The notes: generated by a model not told the origin, from the sequence alone. 64,000 nt of DNA from Acinetobacter ihumii (GCF_900625095.1 NZ_LR130760.1:346301-410300); one strand, 5' to 3'. Shown: positions 17,378-28,500, counted from the first letter of the stretch. Numbers and translations are program-made.

Positions 17378-17863
17378 GCTTGTTACTCACATTAAAAAAT
17401 CAACTTTAATGATGTAACTCAATTTCATGAAATGGGTCGAACATTCAATTGAGTCACGCTAAACGTTACTGCCCTGTTTGATAAAAATCTGGTATCTACA
17501 GTATCGTCTAGAGCAATGACCCACATAATGAATAGCTCAATATGTTGACAGCTTATACTCTCAATAAATATTAAAGCAATGTTTATGCCATGTTGTCAAT
17601 TTTTTTAAATTTACACGTCTTTTGATGGACTTAAATTTTTCTAATTTAATTTTTTAACTTTTATAGAGAATAAATTTGTATCAAATGCCCCTCTTTTGAG
17701 CACAAGTTGCACTATTTTTGTGAAATAAATTTTTAAATGCTCCATCAATATCAACTGAATAAAAAAACACCAATCCAATGCTTCAATTGTTGAGTAGAGA
17801 AATATTCTTAAACTTTCCATTTCAGATTAACCTCAAATCAATCAGCTATAACTCATTGTCAAA
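17378..17863. promoter_or_regulatory. Intergenic region with promoter of the IPNS-like gene
   Basis: This 486-base gap holds no convincing gene. On the minus strand TTGACA (17594-17599) and TTTAAT (17570-17575), 18 bases apart, form a plausible promoter for the IPNS-like gene, giving a leader of nearly 190 bases. Within that leader ACTCAATT (17417-17424) and AATTGAGT (17447-17454) form an inverted repeat, a candidate operator or hairpin. No GGATCC VanR core is present, so VanR control is not supported. The end near glpK is plain AT-rich DNA. Confidence 0.5.
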
Positions 17864-19351
17864 TTAATATAAATCTGACTTGGCACGTTGCAATGCACGG
17901 CGCCACAGCTCAAGATGATGAGAGCGTTCGTCTTCATTCATTTGTGGTTCAAAAGCACGATCAAGCTGCCAAGATTCTGCTATTTCATCCAGATTTGAAA
18001 AAACACCAGATTTTAAACCCGCCATTGCCGCCGCGCCCCATGCGGTAGACTCCAGCATCTTGGGACGTAATACAGGAACATTTAAAATATCAGCTTGAAA
18101 TTGCATCAACATATCATTCTGACTGGCACCACCATCAACTCTTAACTCTTTTAAGGGTTTGGATAAATCCGATTGCATGGCACAAAGCACATCGGATACC
18201 TGAAAAGCGATAGATTCAAGCGCTGCTCGTGCAATGTGAGCCTTATTCGTTCCGCGTGACATCCCACAGAGTAGTGCGCGTGCCTCACTGTCCCAATGAG
18301 GCGCACCCAAGCCTGTAAAAGCAGGAACCAATACGACACCATCACTACTTTTAACCTGATTGGCTAATTGTTCAACCTGAACACTACTTTGGATAATCCC
18401 CAATCCATCACGGAGCCATTGCACAATTGCCCCAGCCATGAATACACTGCCTTCGAGCGCATAACGGGTTTGATCTTGACATTGCCATGCCAGTGTCGTC
18501 AGCAGTTGATTTTGGCTAAATTGTAGTTCCTCACCTGTGTTAAACAACATAAAACAACCAGTTCCATAGGTATTTTTTGCTGTTCCTGTTTCAAAACAGG
18601 ATTGTCCAAACAAGGCTGCTTGCTGATCACCTAAAACCCCAGCAATTGGAATGGTACTTCCGAGCAAGCCTTGCGCGGTGTCTGCAATGTACGCATCAGA
18701 TGAAATAATGGTGGGAAGTACCGCAGCTGGAATATGAAATAACTCAAGTAATTCTTCATCCCAGCTTTGGCTTTGAAGGTTCATCAGCATCGTTCTTGAA
18801 GCATTGCTCACTTCAATTACATGTTCTGCTCCTTGCGTTAAATTCCAGATTAACCAGCTGTCAATTGTTCCAAAAGCAACATGACCTTGCTCTGCCAATA
18901 CCCTTAAACCTTCGACATGCTCAAGTAACCAGACTAATTTACCTGCACTAAAGTAAGGGTCAATTCTCAGCCCTGTTTTGTGATGAACTTTATCTTGTAG
19001 CTCTTGATGGATTAAAGCATTACACCACTCTGTGGCACGGCGGTCTTGCCAGATAATTGCAGGTGCGAGTGCCTTACCTGTACGTTTATCCCATACGACT
19101 GTCGTTTCACGCTGGTTGGTCAATCCAATTGCTTTAATATCTTTTGCCAAAATATGTGCAGAAGCAAATGCTTGCTGTACCACTGCTATCTGGCTTGACC
19201 AGATTTCGTCAGCATCTTGTTCGACCCAGCCTGAGTATGGGGTTTTTATTTTTGTTTCACGTTGAGCTGTTGCATGAACGCGTCCCTGTTCATCAAAAAT
19301 AATCGCGCGGCTAGAAGTCGTTCCCTGATCGAGTGCAAGTAAATAGCTCAT
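17864..19351 (-). CDS. glpK: Glycerol kinase
   Basis: A 495-residue FGGY-family sugar kinase starting MSYLLALDQGTTSSR, with the N-terminal phosphate motif at residues 8-16, a QRETTVVWDKRTG segment near 79-92 and GDQQAALFGQ near 245. It phosphorylates glycerol to sn-glycerol 3-phosphate in the cytoplasm. Length and start agree with the family. It stands alone here, with no glpF, glpD or glpR nearby. Confidence 0.95.
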   Translation of the reverse strand: MSYLLALDQGTTSSRAIIFDEQGRVHATAQRETKIKTPYSGWVEQDADEIWSSQIAVVQQAFASAHILAKDIKAIGLTNQRETTVVWDKRTGKALAPAIIWQDRRATEWCNALIHQELQDKVHHKTGLRIDPYFSAGKLVWLLEHVEGLRVLAEQGHVAFGTIDSWLIWNLTQGAEHVIEVSNASRTMLMNLQSQSWDEELLELFHIPAAVLPTIISSDAYIADTAQGLLGSTIPIAGVLGDQQAALFGQSCFETGTAKNTYGTGCFMLFNTGEELQFSQNQLLTTLAWQCQDQTRYALEGSVFMAGAIVQWLRDGLGIIQSSVQVEQLANQVKSSDGVVLVPAFTGLGAPHWDSEARALLCGMSRGTNKAHIARAALESIAFQVSDVLCAMQSDLSKPLKELRVDGGASQNDMLMQFQADILNVPVLRPKMLESTAWGAAAMAGLKSGVFSNLDEIAESWQLDRAFEPQMNEDERSHHLELWRRALQRAKSDLY

Positions 19352-19458
19352 ATTTGTTATAAATGGACTTGAAAAATAAAATATTAGCGCAATTATAAAT
19401 TTAAATACATTGGTAGAATCTAGTTGCTTATAAATTGAATAGCAATTTTTTATGCCTG

Positions 19459-19467
19459 TGTTATGAT
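19459..19467 (+). promoter_or_regulatory. Extended -10 of the ssrA promoter
   Basis: TGT followed by TATGAT (19462-19467), an extended -10 element, lies 14 bases before the mature tmRNA 5' end. No good -35 is seen at the right distance. Confidence 0.5.
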
Positions 19468-19481
19468 GTACGAACTCGTCT

Positions 19482-19842
19482 GGGGATGTTATTGGCTTCG
19501 ACGCTGGTGATGAAGCTCATAGATGCATGCCGAGAGCGCATTTCCTCTCGTAAATAAAATTTGCATTTTAAATAGTCGCAAACGACGAAACTTACGCTCT
19601 AGCTGCCTAAGGGCCGCTTGTCCGCTTCCTAGAATACTTGTGGTCTGGGAACCCGACCGAAGCGCACGCACACAAGTCCGTATAGAGTCAAGCCTCGGGG
19701 CTTTATACCAAACTTAGAGGATCGCAACTTGTACCCTGTTCGTCGGGTCACTTGGTGTTAAAACAATAGACGATATCTAAGCATGTAGTATTCTCGAGTG
19801 TAGTGCTGGCGGACGCGGGTTCAACTCCCGCCATCTCCACCA
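19482..19842 (+). ncRNA. ssrA: tmRNA (transfer-messenger RNA)
   Basis: The 5' end GGGGATGTTATTGGCTTCGA and the 3' end, GGTTCAACTCCCGCC followed by ATCTCCACCA, form the tRNA-like domain with an encoded CCA. The tag reading frame at 19578-19610 is GCA AAC GAC GAA ACT TAC GCT CTA GCT GCC TAA, giving ANDETYALAA, the Acinetobacter-type degradation tag (preceded by the Ala carried on the tRNA-like end). It rescues stalled ribosomes with SmpB. The 3' end of ssrA is a classic integration site, and an integrase-like remnant lies 170 bases downstream. Confidence 0.97.
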
Positions 19843-19885
19843 AATTCTTAAATTTATATACCGACACATGATGGTATATAAGACC

Positions 19886-19920
19886 AAAAGCCTTAATCTT
19901 CAATGATTAGGGCTTTTTTA
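19886..19920 (+). terminator. ssrA terminator
   Basis: AAAAGCCTTAATC and GATTAGGGCTTTT form a 13-bp stem with one G-U pair and a six-base loop, followed by a T run. Confidence 0.85.
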
Positions 19921-20265
19921 TTATCAATTTAGTGATTATTCTTTATCTGTCTGGATCATTGATAATGAGACTTATCAGGATAAGCCGTTATATATCTGTT
20001 ATACGGTATAACATTAAGCTTTATGATTCCCCAATTCGGTCTTTAAAGCTCAAAGATTTACGTGATTCACTTGGTGAGGGTTAATACACCCGCTTTACAG
20101 AGTAAAAGTGGTTTGTTGGCCAATTGGATTTAACGAAATGGATATCACACGTAATTCAGGTGCGATATAAAAGAGTGGCACGTGTTTTGCCAACGCTGAC
20201 GGCTATTCCATAAACTAAATCCCATAGTAATTTTATCTTATTTCAGATTAGGCATCCTATAAATG
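19921..20265. other. Intergenic region between ssrA and fur
   Basis: This stretch carries no intact gene. Its only notable content is the integrase-like remnant at about 20013-20108. The rest shows scattered stops in all frames and no second copy of the ssrA 3' end that could serve as an attachment-site repeat. Confidence 0.5.
20013..20108 (+). pseudogene. Degenerate N-terminus of a tyrosine-type phage/island integrase (tentative)
   Basis: Translated from 20013, the frame reads IKLYDSPIRSLKLKD, then LRDSLGEG, a stop (TAA at 20082) and Tyr. This matches the arm-binding N-terminus of P4-type integrases, whose usual pattern is KLTD-x-x-IRSLKPKDKPYKLSDGEGLY. The ATG has become ATT and the Leu after GEG has become TAA by a single base each. 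Nothing convincing follows, so it is a decayed fragment. Its position just after ssrA, a common attachment site, supports a lost genomic island. The match is short and made by eye. Confidence 0.4.
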
Positions 20266-20296
20266 CAAAAAAAGGAAGCCTCGGCTTCCTCTTTTA
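20266..20296 (-). terminator. fur terminator
   Basis: GGAAGCC, loop TC/GA, GGCTTCC, followed on the minus strand by seven T (the A run at 20267-20273). Confidence 0.85.
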
Positions 20297-20317
20297 ATTT
20301 GTTGTATTTATGTGATT

Positions 20318-20758
20318 TTATTGCTTTTTACGATATGCTTCCTGACATTCAGTTGCATCACAATAACCATATAAATTTAAGGAATGGCCAGTTAAAGTAA
20401 AACCATGCTTTTCAGCCACGACATGTTGTTCATGTTCAATAATTTCATTTGTAAATTCAACCACTTTCCCGCAATTTAAACATACAAGATGATCGTGATG
20501 ATCTTCTTGCATAATTTCAAACACAGAATGATTATTTTCAAAATGATGACGCTGGATAATACCCGCAGCTTCAAATTGTGTTAATACACGGTAAACAGTC
20601 GCGAGACCTACATCTTCACCTTGCTCAAGCAAAGTCTTATAAATATCTTCTGCACTCAGATGATGTTGTTTTGAATTTTCTAATAATTCCAAAATCTTAA
20701 TTCGTGGCAGGGTGACTTTGAGTCCAGCTTTACGTAAATCTTGATTGGAAATCGGCAT
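20318..20758 (-). CDS. fur: Ferric uptake regulator Fur
   Basis: A 146-residue Fur protein: N-terminal winged helix with GLATVYRVLTQFEAAG (about residues 51-66), a His-rich metal region HHDHLVCLNCG with the first CxxC, and a C-terminal CDATEC pair. It represses iron-uptake genes when loaded with Fe(II). It is divergent from bamE, as in most gamma-proteobacteria. No clear Fur box was recognised in its own upstream region. Confidence 0.95.
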   Translation of the reverse strand: MPISNQDLRKAGLKVTLPRIKILELLENSKQHHLSAEDIYKTLLEQGEDVGLATVYRVLTQFEAAGIIQRHHFENNHSVFEIMQEDHHDHLVCLNCGKVVEFTNEIIEHEQHVVAEKHGFTLTGHSLNLYGYCDATECQEAYRKKQ

Positions 20759-20869
20759 AAAAAAAGGTCTCTCAACAAATTTAAAGTTGGAATAGGCAAT
20801 CTTAGTGAGATGCAGTATGATCTATCCCTAAGTCAAATGCATCATAATTTATCGGGATAGTGTAGCAAA

Positions 20870-21268
20870 ATGCAAAAACTTATGTTGGCGTTATTCGTCA
20901 CCTCACTACTTGCTGGTTGTTCAACTTTAGGTGTCTACAAAGTTGACATCCCTCAAGGAACGCCATTAACCAAAGCTCAAGCATCCAAAGTTCAAGTGGG
21001 TATGAATTTTCAACAAGTCCGCTTTTTGCTCGGTAGCCCAACCGTTACAGATCCTTTAAATCCATTCCGCTGGGACTATATCTACAACTATATTCCAGGA
21101 ACTTATGCTAAAAAAGCAAAAATTCCAGCTGCACATGGTCAGCATTTAAAAATTTACTTTGATCAATCCGGGATTGTCAAAAGTATCGAAGGCTTAGATA
21201 CGATTCCAGAAACTCAGCCTGGCTTACCTGCATCTAAAGAAGCAATCTTAACAGCCCCACCACTATAA
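20870..21268 (+). CDS. bamE: Outer membrane assembly lipoprotein BamE (OmlA/SmpA)
   Basis: A 132-residue lipoprotein precursor with lipobox LLAGC (Cys17). The SmpA/OmlA domain contains VGMNFQQVRFLLGSP near residues 45-60 and a WDYIYNY segment near 68. BamE is a small periplasm-facing partner in the Bam complex that inserts outer membrane proteins. The fur-bamE divergent arrangement and a following terminator support the call. Confidence 0.93.
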   Translation: MQKLMLALFVTSLLAGCSTLGVYKVDIPQGTPLTKAQASKVQVGMNFQQVRFLLGSPTVTDPLNPFRWDYIYNYIPGTYAKKAKIPAAHGQHLKIYFDQSGIVKSIEGLDTIPETQPGLPASKEAILTAPPL

Positions 21269-21288
21269 TGATTTTTAAATAAAAAGAT

Positions 21289-21313
21289 ACCCCTCGCTTG
21301 AGGGGTTCTTTCT
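21289..21313. terminator. Bidirectional terminator between bamE and rnfH
   Basis: ACCCCTC, loop GCTT, GAGGGGT, with T-rich sequence on both sides; bamE and rnfH converge here. Confidence 0.8.
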
Positions 21314-21632
21314 ATGAGTCAGATTGTTTAAAACGATTACCACGCTGAAAACGACCCACTGGATTTTTCTGGGCACGCTTACGCCGAATATCTTGCGGAT
21401 GAATCGTGAGGGGACGATAAATTTCAACACGATCGCCTGCTTTTAACACTTTATCTCGATCAATTTTTACACCAAAAATACCCAGTTGCATGGGTTCTTC
21501 AATCTTAATCTGTTGTCTAATGTGACTCTGATCAATTGCCTCTGCCGCAGTCATCCCCTCGATAAAGGGGATCGCAATTAAGAACTGTTGATCCGGTGTG
21601 GCATAAGCCACCCAGACTTGAGCCTGACTCAC
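21312..21632 (-). CDS. rnfH: RnfH family (UPF0125) ubiquitin-like protein
   Basis: A 106-residue protein with the RnfH/UPF0125 beta-grasp pattern: VWVAYATPDQQ at the N-terminus, GIFGVKIDRDKVLKAGDRVE in the middle and EIYRPLTIHPQ before a basic tail. An ATG-initiated frame reaches 21710, but homology begins at a GTG at 21632. That GTG overlaps the stop of the preceding membrane-protein gene as GTGA, so translational coupling is likely. In most bacteria this gene follows ratA; here it follows an SNF-like gene instead. Molecular function is unclear. Confidence 0.85.
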   Translation of the reverse strand: MSQAQVWVAYATPDQQFLIAIPFIEGMTAAEAIDQSHIRQQIKIEEPMQLGIFGVKIDRDKVLKAGDRVEIYRPLTIHPQDIRRKRAQKNPVGRFQRGNRFKQSDS

Positions 21633-22714
21633 GAGAACAACTGCCCAATAATCGACAACATTGCTAAAACAATCGACAATGGTAATACAATACGAACCGC
21701 AATCCGCCAAAGATTGTAAAAAAGCTCGTTACTAAAATTCATTGATTTACGTAAATGGCTGATTTTCATAATCCAGCCCGCAAAGACCGAATAAATCAAA
21801 CAAATCAACAAGCCCCATAACATCAGTAAAATATTAAATTCAAATTGAATGTTAGGAAGAAGCCAGATCAAGAGCGTAATTAGCAATACCGCCCAGTGAA
21901 TCAGCAATGGCACCTGACGCTGTTGTAATTGCTCTCTTGCCAATTGTAAAAGCAAAGCCGCAGCCATCACACCTGCAACAGCAAGAGTTAAAACTGATAG
22001 GTGGTATTGTGTCGAATAGAATCCAAATGCAAGCACTGCAACAAATTGAGCAATCCAGATTGGGAAAGCAGTTTTACTGGCTTGTGCTGTATTTTGAATC
22101 TGTAGCAAGCTATTTTGCCAGTACAATCCCATGCCTAAACCAGTCGCCACCAATGCCAGAACAGTCGCATTGCCCCATTCTTTAAACTCGATTGGTGTCC
22201 AGTGCCAATGAACTGAAGGAGCTATTGCGAAAGAGCTGAGCAATGAGACAGCAACGCCTAACATCATCAGTATCACTAAAATCTGACGTGGAACAAATGA
22301 CAGTACCAACGCAATTATGGCCAGCACTACAAAAATCACTTGTGCATTCAGATCAAGCCCTACGCTTGCAGATGCAGCCAGCCCGAGATGAGACAAAATA
22401 GCCCCAGCCAGAAAAGGAATAAAAACAACCGCGAGCCACCCGACAATACGCCATTTGGGCGATGCATCGGCATCCCGGGTTAAACTGGATAATGCATTCA
22501 GTGCAGTTGTCTTGGCACGTTTAGCTAGTGCAATTTCCATATAACATACAGGTAATGCCAAAATTACCATAGTAACCAACCATAGCAACCAGAAATCCAG
22601 TTGACGGTCGATCTGAATCCCCACAGCCGATGCTAAAGCTGCAATAATAATAAAAGTAAAGCAAAACGCCATAAGTGGTGACAACCACCGCGCGAAAGCT
22701 GAATCCTGCATCAT
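21629..22714 (-). CDS. SNF/NSS-like integral membrane protein
   Basis: A 361-residue inner membrane protein with about ten hydrophobic helices. The early segment LPVCYMEIALAKRAK, followed by SPKWRIVGWLAVV, resembles helix 2 and the following helix of the neurotransmitter:sodium symporter (SNF/LeuT) family, and the WRIAVRIVLPLSIV ending resembles the family's C-terminus. It is shorter than the usual 440-500 residues and the Na+-site motifs of helix 1 are not obvious. It may be a divergent or non-transporting member. It is coupled to rnfH by a four-base overlap. Confidence 0.65.
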   Translation of the reverse strand: MMQDSAFARWLSPLMAFCFTFIIIAALASAVGIQIDRQLDFWLLWLVTMVILALPVCYMEIALAKRAKTTALNALSSLTRDADASPKWRIVGWLAVVFIPFLAGAILSHLGLAASASVGLDLNAQVIFVVLAIIALVLSFVPRQILVILMMLGVAVSLLSSFAIAPSVHWHWTPIEFKEWGNATVLALVATGLGMGLYWQNSLLQIQNTAQASKTAFPIWIAQFVAVLAFGFYSTQYHLSVLTLAVAGVMAAALLLQLAREQLQQRQVPLLIHWAVLLITLLIWLLPNIQFEFNILLMLWGLLICLIYSVFAGWIMKISHLRKSMNFSNELFYNLWRIAVRIVLPLSIVLAMLSIIGQLFS

Positions 22715-22780
22715 TCATTCCTAATATGAAGTCTGGGGATATTTTGCCTTTGTCGAGTATGAAAATCAAAGTTTGAAAAT

Positions 22781-22816
22781 AAAAAATGCAAATCATCGTG
22801 TGATCGATGATTTGCA
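22781..22816 (-). terminator. Terminator of the bacteriohemerythrin gene
   Basis: A perfect 12-bp stem TGCAAATCATCG / CGATGATTTGCA with a six-base loop, followed on the minus strand by six T. Confidence 0.88.
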
Positions 22817-22883
22817 GCGCTGAGTCTTGTTATTATTATCTTTTGTCGAGATCTTGCCGAGTCACTCCGCTTTTCAAGAAAGC

Positions 22884-23339
22884 TTAGGAAAAGAATCGTG
22901 CAAACCATCCCTTCCCTTTTTTTTGCTCTTTTTCTTTAATAATTCCCATCATGTTTTCTTTTACCGCTCCAACATAATCTGCATCATCATGTTGAATATG
23001 GTTAATCAGCCATTTTGAAAGGACTTCATATAGTTCTTCTTCAACATTATGTCCCATTTCAAATCGTTCACGATAATGTTCAATTTTTTTTATAAATAAA
23101 TCATGAACTCTTTTATGAGGTACACGGTACTTATAATTTGCCTCTTCCTGTAAGCTTTCTTCAAAAGCGAAGTGAGACTGGGTATAATCAATTAAGTTTA
23201 ATAAGACATCTTTAGTTTGTGCCCTGTCATGGGTTTTTCTGACTTCTTCAAGTTCATTAATATATTCAAGGATGCGTTTATGTTGATCATCGATGACTTC
23301 AATCCCCGTATTATATTCAGGAAGCCACTTCATACCCAC
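22884..23339 (-). CDS. Bacteriohemerythrin (O2-binding di-iron protein)
   Basis: A 151-residue single-domain hemerythrin. The di-iron ligand set is visible: His20 (DDQH), His56 and Glu60 (HFAFE), His75 and His79 (HKRVH), His114 and Asp119 (HIQHDD). It is soluble and cytosolic, with a basic tail (KEKEQKKGKGW). Such proteins bind O2 reversibly and may store, deliver or sense it. It is a monocistronic gene with its own terminator. Confidence 0.92.
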   Translation of the reverse strand: MGMKWLPEYNTGIEVIDDQHKRILEYINELEEVRKTHDRAQTKDVLLNLIDYTQSHFAFEESLQEEANYKYRVPHKRVHDLFIKKIEHYRERFEMGHNVEEELYEVLSKWLINHIQHDDADYVGAVKENMMGIIKEKEQKKGKGWFARFFS

Positions 23340-23669
23340 CTCAACTTCTAAAACAATGATTAGATATCAACATCATATATGTTATTTTTTGAAATAAAAA
23401 TAAAGCAAATTAGTCAAGATTATGCCAAAAACTTAATTAGGCCATTAATCACTTGATTTAAAAATAATAATTAAATAATCCAGAGCAAAAAGATAAGTTA
23501 TTTTTTAACCAATTTTATTATTAATACATAATTTTTATTATTTTCTAAAATTTAAAATATATAAAATTCATCATTTAAAACTATTATTTTAGCATTTTAA
23601 ACATTAAATGAAAAAATTAGGCTTTGTATTAATATCAATTTAAACATTTAATCTTAAAATAAACTGAAG
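23340..23669. other. AT-rich intergenic region
   Basis: About 330 bases of very AT-rich sequence between the hemerythrin gene (promoter side) and the 3' end of the amidotransferase gene. No gene, repeat or strong hairpin is seen; it must contain the hemerythrin promoter, which I could not fix. Confidence 0.4.
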
Positions 23670-24518
23670 TTAGTATTGATCAGCACGTGTGATACGTTTC
23701 AATTCAGGATTTTTTTGTTCACGTTGTAATCGCTCAACCTGTGTTTGAGCATGTTTAATCGGTTTTCCATCTTGAAATAAGATCATTTCACCTGCTTGGT
23801 AAGAGATCCATTGTTCATTTTTTGTCAGAGGTTCGGTGGTAATGACCGCAACGCGATCATGGGGAGTTGTAACCTGACTAAAATCGACTTCAACATCCAA
23901 ATCAATCAATCTTGCTGCTTTAAAAGGATATTCACGCACTAGCCAGTGTAATTTGGTGGTCGCATAACTAAATAATGCCTGACCATTAGACAAACAATAA
24001 TTAAACGTCCCAAACTCCGCAACTTTCGGTGAAATCTGCTCTAATACCTCAAAAACTTGCATGACGCTGGGTTCAATATAGCCAAAATGTTCAACCAATT
24101 GATCCAGCAAATAGCAAAATGCACGTTCACTATCTGTGTTGCCAATTGGAATAAAACGACCTGTTAAATGCGGATCAAAATCATGTAAATCGCCATTATG
24201 TGCAAAAATCCACTGTCTGCCCCACAGTTCACGAATAAACGGATGCGAGTTTTCCAGTGTAATTTTACCTTGTGTGGCTTTACGAATATGTGCAATCACA
24301 TTGCGAGATTTGATTGGATAGTTACGCACCAACTCTGCAATAGGTGATTCCACCGCAGATTGATTATCGACAAATAAACGACAGGCTTTATCTTCAAAAA
24401 ATGCGATTCCAAAACCATCTGAATGATCAGAGGTAATCCCTGCCCGCTGCGAAAACCCCTTAAAAGAAAAGGTAATATCGGTAGGTGTTGCACAGTTCAT
24501 TCCGAGCAATTGGCACAT
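23670..24518 (-). CDS. Class II glutamine amidotransferase (YafJ-like)
   Basis: A 282-residue Ntn-type amidotransferase with Cys2 as the N-terminal nucleophile after Met removal (MCQLLGMNC), an HIRKATQG motif near residues 77-84 and an AHNGDL oxyanion segment near residue 112. It lacks a synthase domain, so it is a stand-alone glutaminase-type protein like YafJ. The partner and product are unknown. Confidence 0.88.
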   Translation of the reverse strand: MCQLLGMNCATPTDITFSFKGFSQRAGITSDHSDGFGIAFFEDKACRLFVDNQSAVESPIAELVRNYPIKSRNVIAHIRKATQGKITLENSHPFIRELWGRQWIFAHNGDLHDFDPHLTGRFIPIGNTDSERAFCYLLDQLVEHFGYIEPSVMQVFEVLEQISPKVAEFGTFNYCLSNGQALFSYATTKLHWLVREYPFKAARLIDLDVEVDFSQVTTPHDRVAVITTEPLTKNEQWISYQAGEMILFQDGKPIKHAQTQVERLQREQKNPELKRITRADQY

Positions 24519-24623
24519 AGCAGACAGAGTTCAAACGCAAAGGGCTGAGTTGTATTGTGCATGACTGTGAAATCGCTTGCAAATCTGATTATAACCAGCC
24601 TGATATAAAATTAGTCATCTGCT

Positions 24624-25403
24624 TTATTTTTGTACACGTTTATTCAGGACAAATGACTTTGCCACCTGATTCACTTCCAGAAAAACCAGATAATCTAGAC
24701 AGTTAAAATGCACATCATAAAACGCTTGCCGAGACAGTTTTGACTGCATATCCAGATACATTTTAAATAATTTAGGCATACGTTCATCTTGTGGAAAACT
24801 AAATTCAGGTCGGGGGATTTCAATCATATTTTTGGATGCAATCTGAATCGTCTGATTTGTATGAAGACCTTGAATCTGTTGATGGGTATGATAAACGCGA
24901 GCCAGATTGTCTTGCAGATGGATACTGACACAGCCCATCAAATATTTAGCGCGCATCGACCACAATACTTTAGGTACTAAATTTAGCCACAGCATCGACA
25001 ACGCTTTGCCAGAGCGAAATCTAGGATGTACACAAGTTCTTCCAATCTCCAGAACATTGGGCAAATGTGAAAAATGCGGCAGAATTTCAAACTCTGTGGC
25101 ACTATAACTGTGTGCCAGTTCATGTCCCTGAAAGAGTTTAAGGCGCGTATAGGCCACAATCTCACCAGTCCATTTCTCTCTGAGTACTGCATGTTCACAG
25201 CCAAAATCATAAATATCTTGATCCAGTCCATCTTCAAAGCTTACACCAAATTGTTGACTAAATTGAACTGCACGAAATCGTTGTACTTCTTGTAATTCTT
25301 TGAGGTTATCCACCCAGTCAAAGCGAAACTGAGTTTGGTTGGTTTTTTGACGAGTTAAAGGCAGACTAAAATTTTGGCGATAGTGATTGAGTTTTTCTAG
25401 CAT
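24624..25403 (-). CDS. OlsB-like N-acyltransferase (GNAT fold)
   Basis: A 259-residue acyltransferase. The motif VLEIGRTCVHPRFRSGKAL (about residues 116-134) is typical of the ornithine-acyl-ACP N-acyltransferase OlsB and related autoinducer-synthase-fold proteins. OlsB makes lyso-ornithine lipid by acylating ornithine. A dedicated olsA partner is not adjacent; a PlsC-type acyltransferase occurs at 31617 but is of the YihG type. Ornithine lipid synthesis is therefore a family-based suggestion, not established here. Confidence 0.75.
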   Translation of the reverse strand: MLEKLNHYRQNFSLPLTRQKTNQTQFRFDWVDNLKELQEVQRFRAVQFSQQFGVSFEDGLDQDIYDFGCEHAVLREKWTGEIVAYTRLKLFQGHELAHSYSATEFEILPHFSHLPNVLEIGRTCVHPRFRSGKALSMLWLNLVPKVLWSMRAKYLMGCVSIHLQDNLARVYHTHQQIQGLHTNQTIQIASKNMIEIPRPEFSFPQDERMPKLFKMYLDMQSKLSRQAFYDVHFNCLDYLVFLEVNQVAKSFVLNKRVQK

Positions 25404-25477
25404 AATGTCACCCTGTTTTTATCATTATGCTTACACTAGGATAAGATCATGACAGGAAAATGACGTTTTATACCCAA

Positions 25478-25503
25478 TAAAAAAGTCATCCGAAGATGAC
25501 TTT
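25478..25503 (-). terminator. argB terminator
   Basis: AAGTCATC, TTCG tetraloop, GATGACTT followed by a T run on the minus strand. Confidence 0.85.
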
Positions 25504-25523
25504 ATAAAACACAATACAAAAAT

Positions 25524-27876
<2,353 letters not shown>

Positions 27877-28012
27877 CTTCTTTTAATTCAAAGCCTACTT
27901 TGAAAAATAAAAATAGCAGTGTTTGGCATAAAATAAATATACCGCATTTTTGTCAATCATTTAGACAAACGAAGAATGATGTTTTAATCTAATTTTTTGA
28001 AACATTCAATAT

Positions 28013-28043
28013 AAAAAAAGAAACGCCTGTTTAAACAGGCGCT
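28013..28043 (-). terminator. dut terminator
   Basis: CGCCTGTTTAAACAGGCG palindromic stem followed on the minus strand by TTTC and a long T run. Confidence 0.8.
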
Positions 28044-28047
28044 TAAA

Positions 28048-28500
28048 TTATTGTTTTCCAGTATGACCAAAGCCACCCGCACCACGATCTGTAGCCACAA
28101 ATTCGTCCACTTGTTCAAATTCAGCCTGCACCACTGGAACCAGAACGTACTGCGCCAAACGCTCACCCGGTTCTAAAGTAAAACTGTGCTGACCACGATT
28201 CCAGACTGAAACCATCAGTTCGCCTTGATAATCTGAATCAATTAAGCCCACCAGATTCCCCAATACAATGCCATGCTTATGACCCAAGCCTGAACGTGGC
28301 AAAATCAGTCCGGCAAAAGCAGTGTCGTGAATATAAATGGCCATACCCGTTTTAACCAAAACAGTTTGACCCGGTTCAATCTGAATCGCTTCATCGATAC
28401 AGGCGCGTAAGTCCAAACCTGCCGAACCTGTGGTTGCATAAGATGGTAACGGCCATTCATTGCCTAAACGTTGATCTAAAATTTTAACTTGGACTTTCAT
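28048..28500 (-). CDS. dut: dUTP diphosphatase
   Basis: A 150-residue trimeric dUTPase with motif GSAGLDLRA near residue 24, PRSGLG near residue 68, [10 protein letters not shown] near residue 84, GERLAQ near residue 110 and the C-terminal arm [10 protein letters not shown]. It hydrolyses dUTP to dUMP. The frame opens at 28524, but AGGAA six bases before the ATG at 28500 and the family start (MKVQVKILD) fix it. It lies 24 bases after rep and is probably co-transcribed. Confidence 0.95.
   Translation of the reverse strand: MKVQVKILDQRLGNEWPLPSYATTGSAGLDLRACIDEAIQIEPGQTVLVKTGMAIYIHDTAFAGLILPRSGLGHKHGIVLGNLVGLIDSDYQGELMVSVWNRGQHSFTLEPGERLAQYVLVPVVQAEFEQVDEFVATDRGAGGFGHTGKQ

Noticed and set aside
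17378..17863. A VanR site controlling the IPNS-like gene
   Set aside because: No TGGATCCA core occurs in this interval.
20759..20869. A Fur box between fur and bamE
   Set aside because: AATGCATCATAATTTATC has a vague likeness to the GATAATGATAATCATTATC consensus but too many mismatches to call.
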